From Streptomyces lincolnensis (GTDB taxonomy: Bacteria; Actinomycetota; Actinomycetes; Streptomycetales; Streptomycetaceae), in NCBI RefSeq assembly GCF_001685355.1, contig NZ_CP016438.1:4092001-4156000 (forward strand): a stretch of 64,000 bases of DNA. Direction: 5' to 3'. This document shows, piece after piece, positions 1 to 8,753 of the stretch. The translations under genes and the position numbers were made by a program. Below the pieces are notes generated by a model. It searched no databases. It was given only the letters and a program-made list of their open reading frames with translations, and had not been told where the DNA came from. Every line of letters starts with the position of its first letter. Position 1 is the first letter of the stretch.

Positions 1-992
1 TCGTAGGTCTGTGTGGTCTTGGCCAGCCAGTCCTTGACCACCGGGATCTGGGCGACGGAGAAGATCACGACGATCAGCGCGTAGGGGGCGTAGGCGCGCA
101 CGACCTCGCCGCGCGGGTCGGCCTCGTCCAGGTCCTCGCTGCGCGCTCCGGTCAGCACGGCCGCGCGCACGGGTTCGGCGGCGGGCCTGCGTGCCTGCGG
201 TACGGCGACCAGGGCGCCCGCGCCGGCCAGGGCGGCCCCGATGTCGGCGAGTTGGGCGGAGACGTAGTTGGAGGCGGCGAACTGGGCGATGGCGAAGGCG
301 ATTCCGCACGCCAGGGCGGGCACCCAGGTCTCGCGCAGTCCGCGCCGCCCGTCCACCAGCCAGACCAGGACCAGGGGCACCACCAGGGCCAGCAGCGGGG
401 TTTGACGGCCCACCACGGACGCCACGGTGTCCAGAGGCAGTTCGGTGACCTGGGCGAGGGTCACGACCGGCGTGCCCATCGCGCCGAAGGCGACCGGCGC
501 GGTGTTGGCGACCAGGGCGACGACCGCGGCGCGCACGGGTTCGAAGCCCAGCGCGACGAGCATGACCGAGCAGATCGCGACGGGCGCCCCGAAGCCGGCG
601 AGTGCCTCCAGGAGGGCGCCGAAGCAGAAGGCTACGACCAGGGCCTGGATGCGCGGGTCGTCGGACAGCCGCCCGAAGGAGCGGCGCAGGATGTCGAAGT
701 GCCGGGTGCGGACCGTCATCCGGTACACCCACAGGGCGTTGACGACGATCCACAGGATGGGGAAGAGGCCGAAGACGGCTCCCTGGGCGGCGCTGGAGAG
801 CGTCTGGTCCAGCGGCATGCCGTACGCGAGCCAGGCGACCAGAGCGGCCGCGAGGAGGCCGGTGAGACCCGCCAGGTGCGCCTTCAGGCGGACGCCGCCG
901 AGCAGGACGAGGACGATCACGAGGGGAAGGGCCGCCACCAGGGCCGACAGGCCGAGTGAGCCGGCGAGGGGTTCGAGTTCCTGGACGTACAC
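1..992 (-). CDS. lldP: L-lactate permease (LctP/LldP family), 3' end outside window
   Basis: Inner-membrane lactate/glycolate:H+ symporter. The visible 330 N-terminal residues are a run of hydrophobic helices and include the family block LEALAGFGAPVAI near residue 125, a loop with charged residues (SEDLDEADPRGE) near 300, then a further helix before the window edge. I start it at the GTG at 992 because a GGGGAGG Shine-Dalgarno sits just upstream and the protein then begins MYVQELEPLAGS. The C-terminal part lies off the window, so length against the roughly 500-550 residue family cannot be judged. The upstream region holds a compound palindrome that looks like an operator. Family call is firm; substrate (lactate versus glycolate) is inferred. 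Confidence 0.88.
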   Translation of the reverse strand, partial: MYVQELEPLAGSLGLSALVAALPLVIVLVLLGGVRLKAHLAGLTGLLAAALVAWLAYGMPLDQTLSSAAQGAVFGLFPILWIVVNALWVYRMTVRTRHFDILRRSFGRLSDDPRIQALVVAFCFGALLEALAGFGAPVAICSVMLVALGFEPVRAAVVALVANTAPVAFGAMGTPVVTLAQVTELPLDTVASVVGRQTPLLALVVPLVLVWLVDGRRGLRETWVPALACGIAFAIAQFAASNYVSAQLADIGAALAGAGALVAVPQARRPAAEPVRAAVLTGARSEDLDEADPRGEVVRAYAPYALIVVIFSVAQIPVVKDWLAKTTQTY

Positions 993-1027
993 GGGCGCCT
1001 CCCCGATCCGTCGGTCCCGCTCTCCGC

Positions 1028-1080
1028 CCATTCCGTCATGCGGAAAGCGATTTCTCGTTTCGGCTTACGAAACGGAATGG
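1028..1080. promoter_or_regulatory. compound inverted repeat upstream of the lactate permease, likely operator
   Basis: Three nested or adjacent perfect inverted repeats lie 36-88 bases upstream of the permease start. Outer arms are CCATTCCG (1028-1035) and CGGAATGG (1073-1080). Inner pairs are TTCCG/CGGAA (1031-1045) and CGTTTCG/CGAAACG (1056-1074), each with a 5-base spacer, their centres about 27 bases apart. Position and symmetry suit a dimeric regulator such as a GntR/LldR-type protein, but the regulator is not in the window and the assignment is inference. Confidence 0.5.
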
Positions 1081-1167
1081 TCGTGTCCGCGCCAAGGGCC
1101 CGTCAATGGGTGTGCGCCACCGAGTGGAACGTGCACGGAATACACACGAACGGGCAGGCGTCGCCCG

Positions 1168-1542
1168 TCAGTTGTCCGGCGAGCGCAGGACCCGCAGGTG
1201 GCCGCGGCGGGCGACCTGCCTCGGGTCCGCCGCCCGTGCCCCGCCGCCGGCCTCGGCCGCGCGCTCCTGGGGACGGGCCGCCTCGCGCACCGCGTTGGCA
1301 AGCGCTTCCAGATCGTCACCGCTGGGCCGGGCCGGGGCCGAGGCGTCGAGCAGACGGACGACCTCCCAGCCGCGCGGGGCGGTGAGGCGCTCGGAGTGCT
1401 CGGCGCACAGGTCGTAGCAGTGGGGTTCGGCGTAGGTGGCGAGCGGGCCGAGGACCGCGGTCGAGTCGGCGTAGACGTACGTCAGCGTCGCGACGGCGGG
1501 ACGGCCGCAAGCGGTGCGCGAACAGCGACGTACAGGGCTCAC
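1168..1542 (-). CDS. DUF3499 family protein
   Basis: Small actinobacterial conserved protein of 124 residues with no known function. The conserved core is at the N-terminus, with cysteines at about 7, 12, 42 and 46 plus nearby histidines (SPVRRCSRTACGRPA and EPHCYDLCAEH), a pattern that could bind zinc. The C-terminal third is Ala/Arg-rich and looks unstructured. I use the GTG at 1542 because family homology starts there; a longer reading to 1671 adds low-similarity residues. It is divergent from the zincin-like gene. Confidence 0.8.
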   Translation of the reverse strand: MSPVRRCSRTACGRPAVATLTYVYADSTAVLGPLATYAEPHCYDLCAEHSERLTAPRGWEVVRLLDASAPARPSGDDLEALANAVREAARPQERAAEAGGGARAADPRQVARRGHLRVLRSPDN

Positions 1543-1885
1543 GACGTTGGACGGTACCGCACTCTTGAGCGGGCCGCGACGACTCTCCCCCAGGTCACTC
1601 CACCGTGTCGTGTTGTGAAACGCCCCACACGCACCTTCGGACACACGCCGCTGACCAGGACGGACACCCATGTGCGAGGCGTCGAACGGTCGCCTGCCCG
1701 ATCACCAGTCGGTACAAACCCTGTCAATTGCCTTGAGGTCGACGGTCTCGGAGGGATACGGAATCGAGCCCAACCTTGGCTGGAATGGTCAACTGCCGAC
1801 ATGCCGTACGGGTGGACGGACGTCGTTCACTCTGCCGCGTGGGGGCCGGGCGGCCGGCTGCGGCGAGGACTACGCTTCACCAGTG
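1543..1885. other. intergenic region between divergent DUF3499 and zincin-like genes
   Basis: No convincing gene here; open frames crossing it lack ribosome sites and family signal. It should hold promoters for both flanking genes. A TACGCT hexamer 9 bases upstream of the ATG at 1886 could be a -10 box for a leaderless message, but no matching -35 is visible. Confidence 0.4.
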
Positions 1886-2335
1886 ATGGACAACCCTGTA
1901 CCGCCCCGCACCCTCGGCCCCGGGCCCCGACGCCGTGATCGCCACGGGCGGGGCATGCGCGGCCCGATCGCACCACCGCAGGTGCCGCTCGCCGCGAGCC
2001 GTGCCGATGTGTTCGCGGATCTGGTGCAGGACTCCGTGGAGCGGCTGGAGCGGCGGTGGCCGCAGCTCGCCGACATCGATTTCCTGGTGCTTGAGGTGCC
2101 GCGGCTGGACGGGCCCGGGCAGGAGTGGAACGACGAGGCGGTTCCTCTGGGCGGCACGATTCCCGCTCGGGAGGCGCAGCCGGCCCGGGTGATCGTGTAC
2201 CGGCGGCCTGTGGAGATCCGTACCAAGGGGCGGGAGGAGCGGGCCGCGCTGGTGCACGAGATCGTGGTGGAGCAGGTCGCCGAACTGCTGGGGCTGACCC
2301 CGGAGACGGTGGATCCCCGGTACGGGGAGGACTGA
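1886..2335 (+). CDS. zincin-like metallopeptidase family protein (PF06262-like), degenerate active site
   Basis: A 149-residue protein of the family annotated as metallopeptidase/zincin-like in actinobacteria. Start at the ATG at 1886, giving MDNPVPPRTLGPGPR; longer in-frame readings are unsupported. The family's zinc helix is expected in RAALVHEIVVEQVAELLGL, near residues 125-143, but the sequence is HEIVVEQ, so the second histidine of HExxH is missing. The His-Glu pair is kept. It may therefore be a non-catalytic family member or use another ligand. It sits beside DUF3499, as is usual in Streptomyces. Confidence 0.72.
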   Translation: MDNPVPPRTLGPGPRRRDRHGRGMRGPIAPPQVPLAASRADVFADLVQDSVERLERRWPQLADIDFLVLEVPRLDGPGQEWNDEAVPLGGTIPAREAQPARVIVYRRPVEIRTKGREERAALVHEIVVEQVAELLGLTPETVDPRYGED

Positions 2336-2378
2336 GCGCCGGCGGCACGCCTGCCCGTGCCGCAAGCGCGCCGGCGGC

Positions 2379-3875
2379 CTACTTCTGGAGCACTCCCAGG
2401 TCCTGGTCCGCCTCCGGTACCGCCACCGTGCCCCGGTCGTCCGGGAGGGTCTGGATGGTGAAACCGGGGACGCCGTCCTCGGTGGCCGCGAGGGTTCGGG
2501 CGGCGTAGACGGGGCCTCCGGAGAGCGGCTCGACGGTGAGGGCGTAGGTGCCCTTGAGACCGCTCGGAACCGGGGCGTCGACGTTCTCGGTGGTGCCCGC
2601 CTTGATGGTGAAGGTCTTCGACACCGCTGTGCCGCCGTCGCTGCCGGCCGAGGCGGTGACCTTGACCTTCGCGGCGCGGGTGGGGGCGACCAGCGAGAGC
2701 GTGGTGCCCTTGGCGCTGTTGTCGGCGGCCGTCGCGCGCGTGCCGACGGGAGCCGTGGCGGGGATGAACGCCGTCTCCTGGTCGGCGCCCTTGCCGCGGA
2801 CCACCCGCAGGGCGGCGACGACCGGTACGGACTGGTCGGTCGGGGTGAGGATCAGGGAGCCGGCCTCGCCGCGGGTGATGTCGCCGAGGTCGACGGCGGT
2901 CGTCATGCCGGCCTTGACGTGCAGCGTCTCGTTGCCGGCGGGGGTGATCGCGCCGGACGGTGAGGCGAGGCGGACCTTCAGGTCGGCGTCGGAGTCCCCG
3001 GGCGTGAAGGCGACCAGGCGCACGGCGGTGGCGTCCTTGGGGACGCCGGGCAGGACCAGGCTGGGCGTCGGGTCGGTGGACGCGGCCAGCCAGTCGCCGC
3101 CGAGCCGGTCGTCCAGGGCCTGTACGGCGGCGCCGACGCGTCCGCTGCGGACGTTCACATGGACGGTGAGGTTCTCCTGCTTCTCGTCCGTGAGCGTGGA
3201 CAGCAGGACCGGCTCGCTGGAGTGCGGCTGGACCGTGATGCCCTCCCCCACCGAGGAGTCGATGGCGCCGTCCTTGCCGTAGAGCTCGATGTCGACGACG
3301 GCGGCGGAGTCGTCGGGGTTGGTCAGGTGCACGTAGTCGGTGCGGTCGGCGGCCGTGCTGGCGCCGGGGAACCAGAACTCGGTGTCCGGGGCGGTGCAGT
3401 TGACGCCCTGGAGGCCGCGGCCGATGCCCGCGGCGACCTCGGTGGTCTCCTGAAGGGCCCAGCCTGGCGCGAACTTGCCCTCGGCGGTGCCGAGGATCGC
3501 GGGGGTGTCGCCGCCCGAGGTGTCCCCGGTGACCGGGGTGCCGGGCTCCTTCGGCGTCAGGACCGGCTTCTCGGTCTTCTTCTTGCCCTTGTCGCCGCTG
3601 TCGCCGTCCGCCGACTGCTCGGTGGCGGACCGCAGTTCGGCCTTGCCCTGACCGCCGGTGCCCTTCGTGACGGGCGTGAAGGAGGTGTACGACGTCTCGG
3701 CGAGGTCGGAGATGCTGGGCGCCGGGCACATCAGGCTCGTGCGCTCCACGGGCAGTTCGGCGGCCGCCTTGGCGGTGTCGGTGCCGGTGGCGTCCGGTGT
3801 GCTGAGCGTGGCGAACCCGGTGACGGCGGCAAGCGCGGCGGTGCCCGCGATCAGGGACAGGGTGGTGCGGTTCAC
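2379..3875 (-). CDS. DUF5719 family exported protein
   Basis: A 498-residue protein with an N-terminal signal or anchor (MNRTTLSLIAGTAALAAVTGF) followed by an extracytoplasmic region rich in beta-type segments; Asn/Asp/Gly turns and repeated hydrophobic strands suggest Ig-like or beta-sandwich repeats. A Lys/Asp/Glu-rich linker (GDSGDKGKKKTEKPVLTPKEPG) is near residues 90-115. Function is unknown. Its ATG overlaps the stop of the upstream glycosyltransferase by 4 bases (ATGA at 3872-3875), so the two are translationally coupled, which suggests a shared role at the envelope. Confidence 0.8.
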   Translation of the reverse strand: MNRTTLSLIAGTAALAAVTGFATLSTPDATGTDTAKAAAELPVERTSLMCPAPSISDLAETSYTSFTPVTKGTGGQGKAELRSATEQSADGDSGDKGKKKTEKPVLTPKEPGTPVTGDTSGGDTPAILGTAEGKFAPGWALQETTEVAAGIGRGLQGVNCTAPDTEFWFPGASTAADRTDYVHLTNPDDSAAVVDIELYGKDGAIDSSVGEGITVQPHSSEPVLLSTLTDEKQENLTVHVNVRSGRVGAAVQALDDRLGGDWLAASTDPTPSLVLPGVPKDATAVRLVAFTPGDSDADLKVRLASPSGAITPAGNETLHVKAGMTTAVDLGDITRGEAGSLILTPTDQSVPVVAALRVVRGKGADQETAFIPATAPVGTRATAADNSAKGTTLSLVAPTRAAKVKVTASAGSDGGTAVSKTFTIKAGTTENVDAPVPSGLKGTYALTVEPLSGGPVYAARTLAATEDGVPGFTIQTLPDDRGTVAVPEADQDLGVLQK

Positions 3876-6800
3876 TGCTGACTCCCGTCGGGGCGCTCAC
3901 TGCCGGGGCCGTTGGGCTGCGGCTGCGCCGGGTCGTACGTGGGGTCGTAGCCCTGGCCCTGGTCGTAGCCCTGCTGCTGGTAGTGCTGGTCGTAGCCCTG
4001 GTCGTACGGCGCCTGCGGGGACTGGCCGTTGTAGGCGTACGGGTCGTACTGGCCGCCCTGGTAGGGGTCCGCCTGGTAGGGCTGCTGGTCGTAGCCGCCC
4101 GCCGGGTACTGCTGCTGGGCCGCCTGGTACTGGTCGTTGCCGTAACCGCCGTACTCGGCGCCCGGGTAGCCCGGGGTCTCGCCCCACTCGCCGTAGGGCT
4201 GCTGCTGGGGTACGGCGGCGGGGACCTGCTCCGGGGGAGGCGGGAACTCGTCGGGCCGGCCGCTCTCCTCGGTCTCGGCCTCGGCCTGGGCGCGCAGGCG
4301 GCGGGCGCGGCGGCCCTCGCCGGCGACGGCCTGGGCGGGGACGGACGGCTCCTCGGGGAGGTCGTCGTCGACGTCGCGGCGGCGGCCTGGCAGGGCCAGC
4401 ACCACGAGGACGACAGCGAGGGCGCCCTGGATCCACAGCCAGACGGTGTGGGTGAACGGGTCGTCGAAGGTGATGTCCAGTCTGCCGCCGGAGGCGGGGA
4501 GTTCGAAGCCCTGGGCCCAGCCGTCGACCGTGGTGCGGGTGAGCGGCTTGCCGTCCAGGGTGGCCGTCCAGCCCTCGGCGGCGGTGTCGGCGAGGCGCAG
4601 GACGCGGCCGTCGGCGCCGGCCGGGACGGTGGTGTGGATGTCGACGGGTCCGGCGGCCACGGGCTGCGGATCGCCCGACCCGGAGGTGATGACCGCGCGG
4701 GCGACCTCCCGGTCGATGCGCCACAGTCCGCTGCCGTCCTGCTGGCTGAGCCGGGACAGGCCGGGCGTGGCGTCCAGGACGCGGGTGACCTCGCGGGGCG
4801 CGCCCTTGTGGACGAGGACGTAGCGCACGGCGAACTTGCCGAGCTGGTCGGCCTGGTCGGCGCCGGAGCCGGCCACGAGGTTGGCGACGACCTTGTCCAG
4901 GGCGCTGTTCTCGCCGTCGGCCGCGGCGAGTTCGGCGTCGCCGAGGCGGGCGCCCGAGCCGCGCACCAGCATGTAGCCGACGTGGGCGGCGGAGTCGCTG
5001 TCCAGGACGAGGGTGCGGGCCTGGTCGCGGGTGCCGCTCTCCTCGGCGACGAACGCGGGCACCTGAGTGGGGTCGCGCCGCTCCAGCGGGCCGTCGGCGC
5101 CGCCGATCATCCAGCCGGCGGCGACGAGCAGCGGGCCCGCGGCCGAGGCGAAGGCGATCAGCGCGGCGACCGGCTGGCGCCAGCCGAAGCTCTGCTCGGC
5201 CACACGCGCGCGTGCCCCGTCGGCGCCGAGGACGGCGGCGGCCAGGAGGGCGAGGCCGTAGACGAGGGTCGCGGGGCCGGCCCAGGTGGAGTTGTTGGAC
5301 AGGACCGCGAAGACCAGGCCCACCAGGGCGGCGGCCCAGGCCGTCCAGATGCCGAACTGCCGCTCGGAGCGCAGCAGGGCGGACAGCGCGGCCAGGACGA
5401 CGCCGATGAGCATCAGTCCGCTGACCGTGCCGGGTCCGCCGGGGCTGATGCCGAGCAGGTCCACGGCGGAGGCCGCCGAGGCACCGAACTCCAGGCCGGC
5501 TTCCTCGAAGAAGCCGAACGGCAGGAGCGACAGCGACCAGGGGGCGAGGATCAGCAGGGGCGTGCCGATCTGGGCCAGGAAGCGCAGGCCGTAGGGGGTG
5601 ATCTCGGCTCGGCGGACGGCCAGCAGTCCGATGCCGAGGACCAGCGCGATGGGCCACACGATCGGTGTGAACGCGGTGGTGACGGTCAGCAGCAGGGCGT
5701 ACGCCCAGGTGGCGCGCCAGCTGCCGCGCGTGCCGGAGGAGTGCGTCAGGCCGCCGGCCGCGATGCCCGCGCGTGCCATGAGCGGCAGCAGGATGGCGAG
5801 GACGGCGGTGCCGAGGCGGCCGCCGGCGAGGGCGCCGGTGGCGGCGGGCAGGAAGGCGTAGACGACGGCCGCCCAGGCGCGCAGCAGGCGCGACTCGACG
5901 AGCGGCCGGGAGGCGAAGTAGGCGGCGAGGCCGGCCAGCGGCACCGAACAGACCAGCAGGAGGGTGATCGCGAGGCCGGTCGAGCCGAACAGCACGGAGG
6001 CGAGCATCGCGACGATCGCCAGGTACGGCGGCGCGGCGGGGGTGCCGCCGGCGCCCACCGCGTGCCAGGCGTCCAGGTAGCGCGACCACAGCTCACCGGA
6101 GTCGGCCGGGGCGGGCAGCAGGGCGCCGCCCGCGAGCGCGCCGGAGCCGAGCAGGGCGCGGCAGGCGACCAGGGAGACGAGCAGCAGCACCAGGAAGAGC
6201 ACCGGGCCCGGCTTGCGGGCGACGCGCTTGAGGCGGGCGAACTGCTCGATCTCCAGGAAGTCGGCGTCGTCGCCGCCGGGGCCGGACTCGATACCGCCGC
6301 CGTGCCGTCCGGCGCCGGAGGTGACCTCCGGGTCGGAGCTGCCGAAGAGGCTGCCCGCGGCCTGTTCCACCGTGGCCCGGACGGTCGCGCCCGGCGGCGG
6401 GAACAGGGCGCGCGTCTCCTCCTTGTCGAGGGCGGAGGTGCCGCGCTTGCGGCGCCCGGTGAGGATCCGCTCGGGCCGCAGGAGGGTGCCCATGAGGCCG
6501 CGGATCTCGTCGACGGCCTGTCCGGGGACCTTGCCGACGAGATAGGCGACGGTCCGCAGCAGCGTGCCGACCATCACGCGCAGGAGCACCCAGGGCAGCA
6601 GGGCCGTGCGCGAGTTGACGAGGAGGGTGTAGACGGCGCCCGCCTTGTCGACCTTGTGCGGGGAGGCGGTGGTGCGGCCCGCGCAGTCGACGGTGCGCCG
6701 CTCGCGCGAGGCGGCCTCGGCGTGTCGTACGACGGCTTCGGGGGCGATCAGGACGCGGTAGCCGGCCGCGTGGGCGCGCCAGCACAGGTCGACGTCGTCC

Positions 6801-7552
6801 CGCATGAGGGGCAGGCGGCGGTCGAAGCCGCCGAGCTGCTCGAAGACGTCGCGCCGGATCAGCATGCCGGCGGTGGAGACGGACAGCACCGCGCGGACGT
6901 GGTCGTGCTGGCCCTGGTCCTGTTCACGGCGGTCCAGGCCGGTCCAGCGGCGGCCGGAGTGGGCGATGGTGACGCCGACCTCCAGCAGCTGCCTGCGGTC
7001 GTACCAGCCGCGGAGCTTGGGGCCGACGACGGCGACGTCGGAGCGGCCCAGTTCGTACTCGGTCTCCACGACGCGCAGCAGCTGGGCCAGGGCGTCGGGT
7101 TCGGGGGCGCAGTCGTCGTGCAGCAGCCACAGCCACTGGACCGGCTCTCCGTGCGGGAGCTCGGGCAGGTCGTAGGCGTCGTCGCGCCAGGTGCGCGTGA
7201 CGGGGTCCCAGCCGCTGGGGCGCTTCAGGTAGGGCAGGTCGTCCGGGGTGAGGAGGGGGGCGGTGCGGCCCGCCTCCTCGACGGCCTGGCCGAAACCGGT
7301 GCGCCGGGCCAGATGCAGCACCCGGTCGGCGCCGAGGGCGTCGGTGACGAGCTGGGCGGAGGTGTCCGCGCTGCCGGTGTCGGCGCCCATGGCGAACTGC
7401 ACCGGGCGCTCCTGGCCGAGCAGCCCGGCGAGCGCGTCGGGCAGCCAGCGGGCGCCGTCGTGGGAGACGAGCACCGCGGTCACCACATGACGCGGGTACT
7501 CAGGTGTGGCAGCTGTGTCGTGATGCGCTGCCGTGTGGCTGTGCACGGACAT
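3872..7552 (-). CDS. large membrane glycosyltransferase family 2 protein with low-complexity tail
   Basis: A 1226-residue protein. Residues about 25-300 form a GT-A/GT2 domain: VTAVLVSHDGARWLPDALAGL at the start, an acidic HDDCAPEPDAL motif near 150 for nucleotide-sugar/metal binding, and LMRDDVDLCWRAHAAGYRV near 260 matching the ED/DDxxxxxR acceptor region. From about 445 to 820 there are many hydrophobic helices, then an extracytoplasmic part, one more helix near 1050 (TVWLWIQGALAVVLVVLAL), a basic/acidic stretch, and a tail of about 110 residues rich in Tyr, Gln, Gly and Pro. It probably elongates or exports an envelope glycan. It precedes the DUF5719 gene in an operon. Acceptor and sugar are unknown. 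Confidence 0.85.
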   Translation of the reverse strand: MSVHSHTAAHHDTAATPEYPRHVVTAVLVSHDGARWLPDALAGLLGQERPVQFAMGADTGSADTSAQLVTDALGADRVLHLARRTGFGQAVEEAGRTAPLLTPDDLPYLKRPSGWDPVTRTWRDDAYDLPELPHGEPVQWLWLLHDDCAPEPDALAQLLRVVETEYELGRSDVAVVGPKLRGWYDRRQLLEVGVTIAHSGRRWTGLDRREQDQGQHDHVRAVLSVSTAGMLIRRDVFEQLGGFDRRLPLMRDDVDLCWRAHAAGYRVLIAPEAVVRHAEAASRERRTVDCAGRTTASPHKVDKAGAVYTLLVNSRTALLPWVLLRVMVGTLLRTVAYLVGKVPGQAVDEIRGLMGTLLRPERILTGRRKRGTSALDKEETRALFPPPGATVRATVEQAAGSLFGSSDPEVTSGAGRHGGGIESGPGGDDADFLEIEQFARLKRVARKPGPVLFLVLLLVSLVACRALLGSGALAGGALLPAPADSGELWSRYLDAWHAVGAGGTPAAPPYLAIVAMLASVLFGSTGLAITLLLVCSVPLAGLAAYFASRPLVESRLLRAWAAVVYAFLPAATGALAGGRLGTAVLAILLPLMARAGIAAGGLTHSSGTRGSWRATWAYALLLTVTTAFTPIVWPIALVLGIGLLAVRRAEITPYGLRFLAQIGTPLLILAPWSLSLLPFGFFEEAGLEFGASAASAVDLLGISPGGPGTVSGLMLIGVVLAALSALLRSERQFGIWTAWAAALVGLVFAVLSNNSTWAGPATLVYGLALLAAAVLGADGARARVAEQSFGWRQPVAALIAFASAAGPLLVAAGWMIGGADGPLERRDPTQVPAFVAEESGTRDQARTLVLDSDSAAHVGYMLVRGSGARLGDAELAAADGENSALDKVVANLVAGSGADQADQLGKFAVRYVLVHKGAPREVTRVLDATPGLSRLSQQDGSGLWRIDREVARAVITSGSGDPQPVAAGPVDIHTTVPAGADGRVLRLADTAAEGWTATLDGKPLTRTTVDGWAQGFELPASGGRLDITFDDPFTHTVWLWIQGALAVVLVVLALPGRRRDVDDDLPEEPSVPAQAVAGEGRRARRLRAQAEAETEESGRPDEFPPPPEQVPAAVPQQQPYGEWGETPGYPGAEYGGYGNDQYQAAQQQYPAGGYDQQPYQADPYQGGQYDPYAYNGQSPQAPYDQGYDQHYQQQGYDQGQGYDPTYDPAQPQPNGPGSERPDGSQQ

Positions 7553-7759
7553 CGAGGTACGGGCCCCGGTTCGGTGGACTGCGGTGGACGTCTGTGCCCA
7601 CTGGGGGCGGCGAGGCGTCTCGGACGAGCGACCACACTATCGGCTGGGCATGAAGGCGGCCCGCCGCCTGTGGATAACCCACCTGCGACGGGCCGTCAGT
7701 GAACGGACATATGTGCGGACGTGCGCCCCTCGGAGCTACGGCTCCGCCGGAGTCGCGGT

Positions 7760-8023
7760 TCAGACCGCGGCCTTCTTCAGCCGGCGGCGTTCCCGCTCGG
7801 ACAGGCCGCCCCAGATGCCGAATCTCTCGTCGTTGGCCAGGGCGTACTCGAGGCACTCGGAGCGGACCTCACAGGCGAGGCAGACCTTCTTGGCCTCGCG
7901 GGTGGAGCCGCCCTTCTCGGGGAAGAAGGACTCGGGATCGGTCTGGGCGCACAGCGCGCGCTCCTGCCAGCCGAGTTCCTCGTCCGCGTCGTCGACCAGC
8001 AGTTGCTGCACCGTCTCGGTCAT
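7760..8023 (-). CDS. whiB: WhiB, iron-sulphur sporulation regulator
   Basis: 87-residue Wbl protein. Four cysteines at 25, 48, 51 and 57 form the [4Fe-4S] ligand set; the GIWGG turn is at 69-73 and the basic DNA-binding tail (SERERRRLKKAAV) ends the protein. Length and sequence match Streptomyces WhiB, which works with WhiA to stop growth and start sporulation septation in aerial hyphae. The ATG at 8023 is preceded by a GGGGCGC-type site. A promoter-like sequence with -10 at 8098-8103 and -35 at 8122-8127 lies upstream on the same strand. The gene is monocistronic. Confidence 0.95.
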   Translation of the reverse strand: MTETVQQLLVDDADEELGWQERALCAQTDPESFFPEKGGSTREAKKVCLACEVRSECLEYALANDERFGIWGGLSERERRRLKKAAV

Positions 8024-8097
8024 GTGCGCCCCTCGTCTGTCTACTCGCGTCCCCGTGCTGCGGTCGTTACCGATTTCGGCTGAACGACACGAGTGAA

Positions 8098-8127
8098 ATT
8101 ACAAGTGTGCTGCTCCGGGCGAGTCAA
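8098..8127 (-). promoter_or_regulatory. whiB promoter (-35 TTGACT, 18 bp, -10 TGTAAT)
   Basis: On the minus strand TTGACT (8127-8122) and TGTAAT (8103-8098) are separated by 18 bases, a good match to a principal-sigma promoter. The start would fall near 8090, giving a leader of about 65-70 bases to the whiB ATG at 8023. whiB in S. coelicolor is known to have more than one promoter; which one this is cannot be told from sequence. Confidence 0.6.
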
Positions 8128-8753
8128 GCCGAGATCTGCTATTGGGCCCCTTATTCACTCTGCGGAACCAAGGCCTTGCGGAAAGTGTTCAAATCGGCAT
8201 AAACCTTGACACACAGATGCGGGCCGGAGGGTTCCCCGTCCCGCACACGGTCACTTTCGACCCTGTACGAAGAAGGACGCCCAGACGTTCGATCCCGTTG
8301 CGACACATCTGCCGAAGCGAAACGGATCACAGTCGGATCACGGAATCGCGCCGGGGTCAGTGCGCCCGGTTGTGCCCATGTGTCCCGGCCACCCCATGAA
8401 CAAACCTTTCGCCTCGGAGGTGAACCGGATGAGGTGAAACATGTCCCACTTACCGGGTGCCGAGTTGACAGTGAAGGCATGAACCGATGTCCTTGTGGGC
8501 ATGCTCGCGAACTTGGCACTCACCTCGACCCGCTCCGCCGGGTCCCCCGGTGCTGCCCACGCTCGTCGTAGCTGTTGTTGCTGTCCCAGCTGTTGAGCCC
8601 AACGCGCTCCGGCTGCCTCTGAGTCCACCGCGACTCGGCTGCTTGTTCCCACGCCCGGACCAGGGCACCTCTGTCTCCCGTGACCCGGGCCGACGGTACG
8701 CGACACCCAGCCCCCCGCTCTTCCGCCTCTTCCGCCGAGGACCACCGCACTCC
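8128..8753. other. long non-coding region between whiB and cysteine dioxygenase
   Basis: About 625 bases with no supportable gene and locally lower GC than the coding DNA. A TTGACA at 8465-8470 and another at 8206-8211 on the plus strand lack good -10 partners. Open frames in both directions here have no ribosome site or family signal. It probably carries regulatory sites for whiB and the dioxygenase promoter. Confidence 0.5.

Noticed and set aside
3983..7702. 1239-residue open frame opposite the giant glycosyltransferase
   Set aside because: It is the antisense shadow of a high-GC gene: Gly/Ala/Arg/Val-rich, no family motif and no ribosome site, while the minus strand has a clear GT2 domain.
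8206..8571. Small genes in the whiB-dioxygenase gap
   Set aside because: Short frames on both strands have no ribosome site, typical codon bias or recognisable protein.
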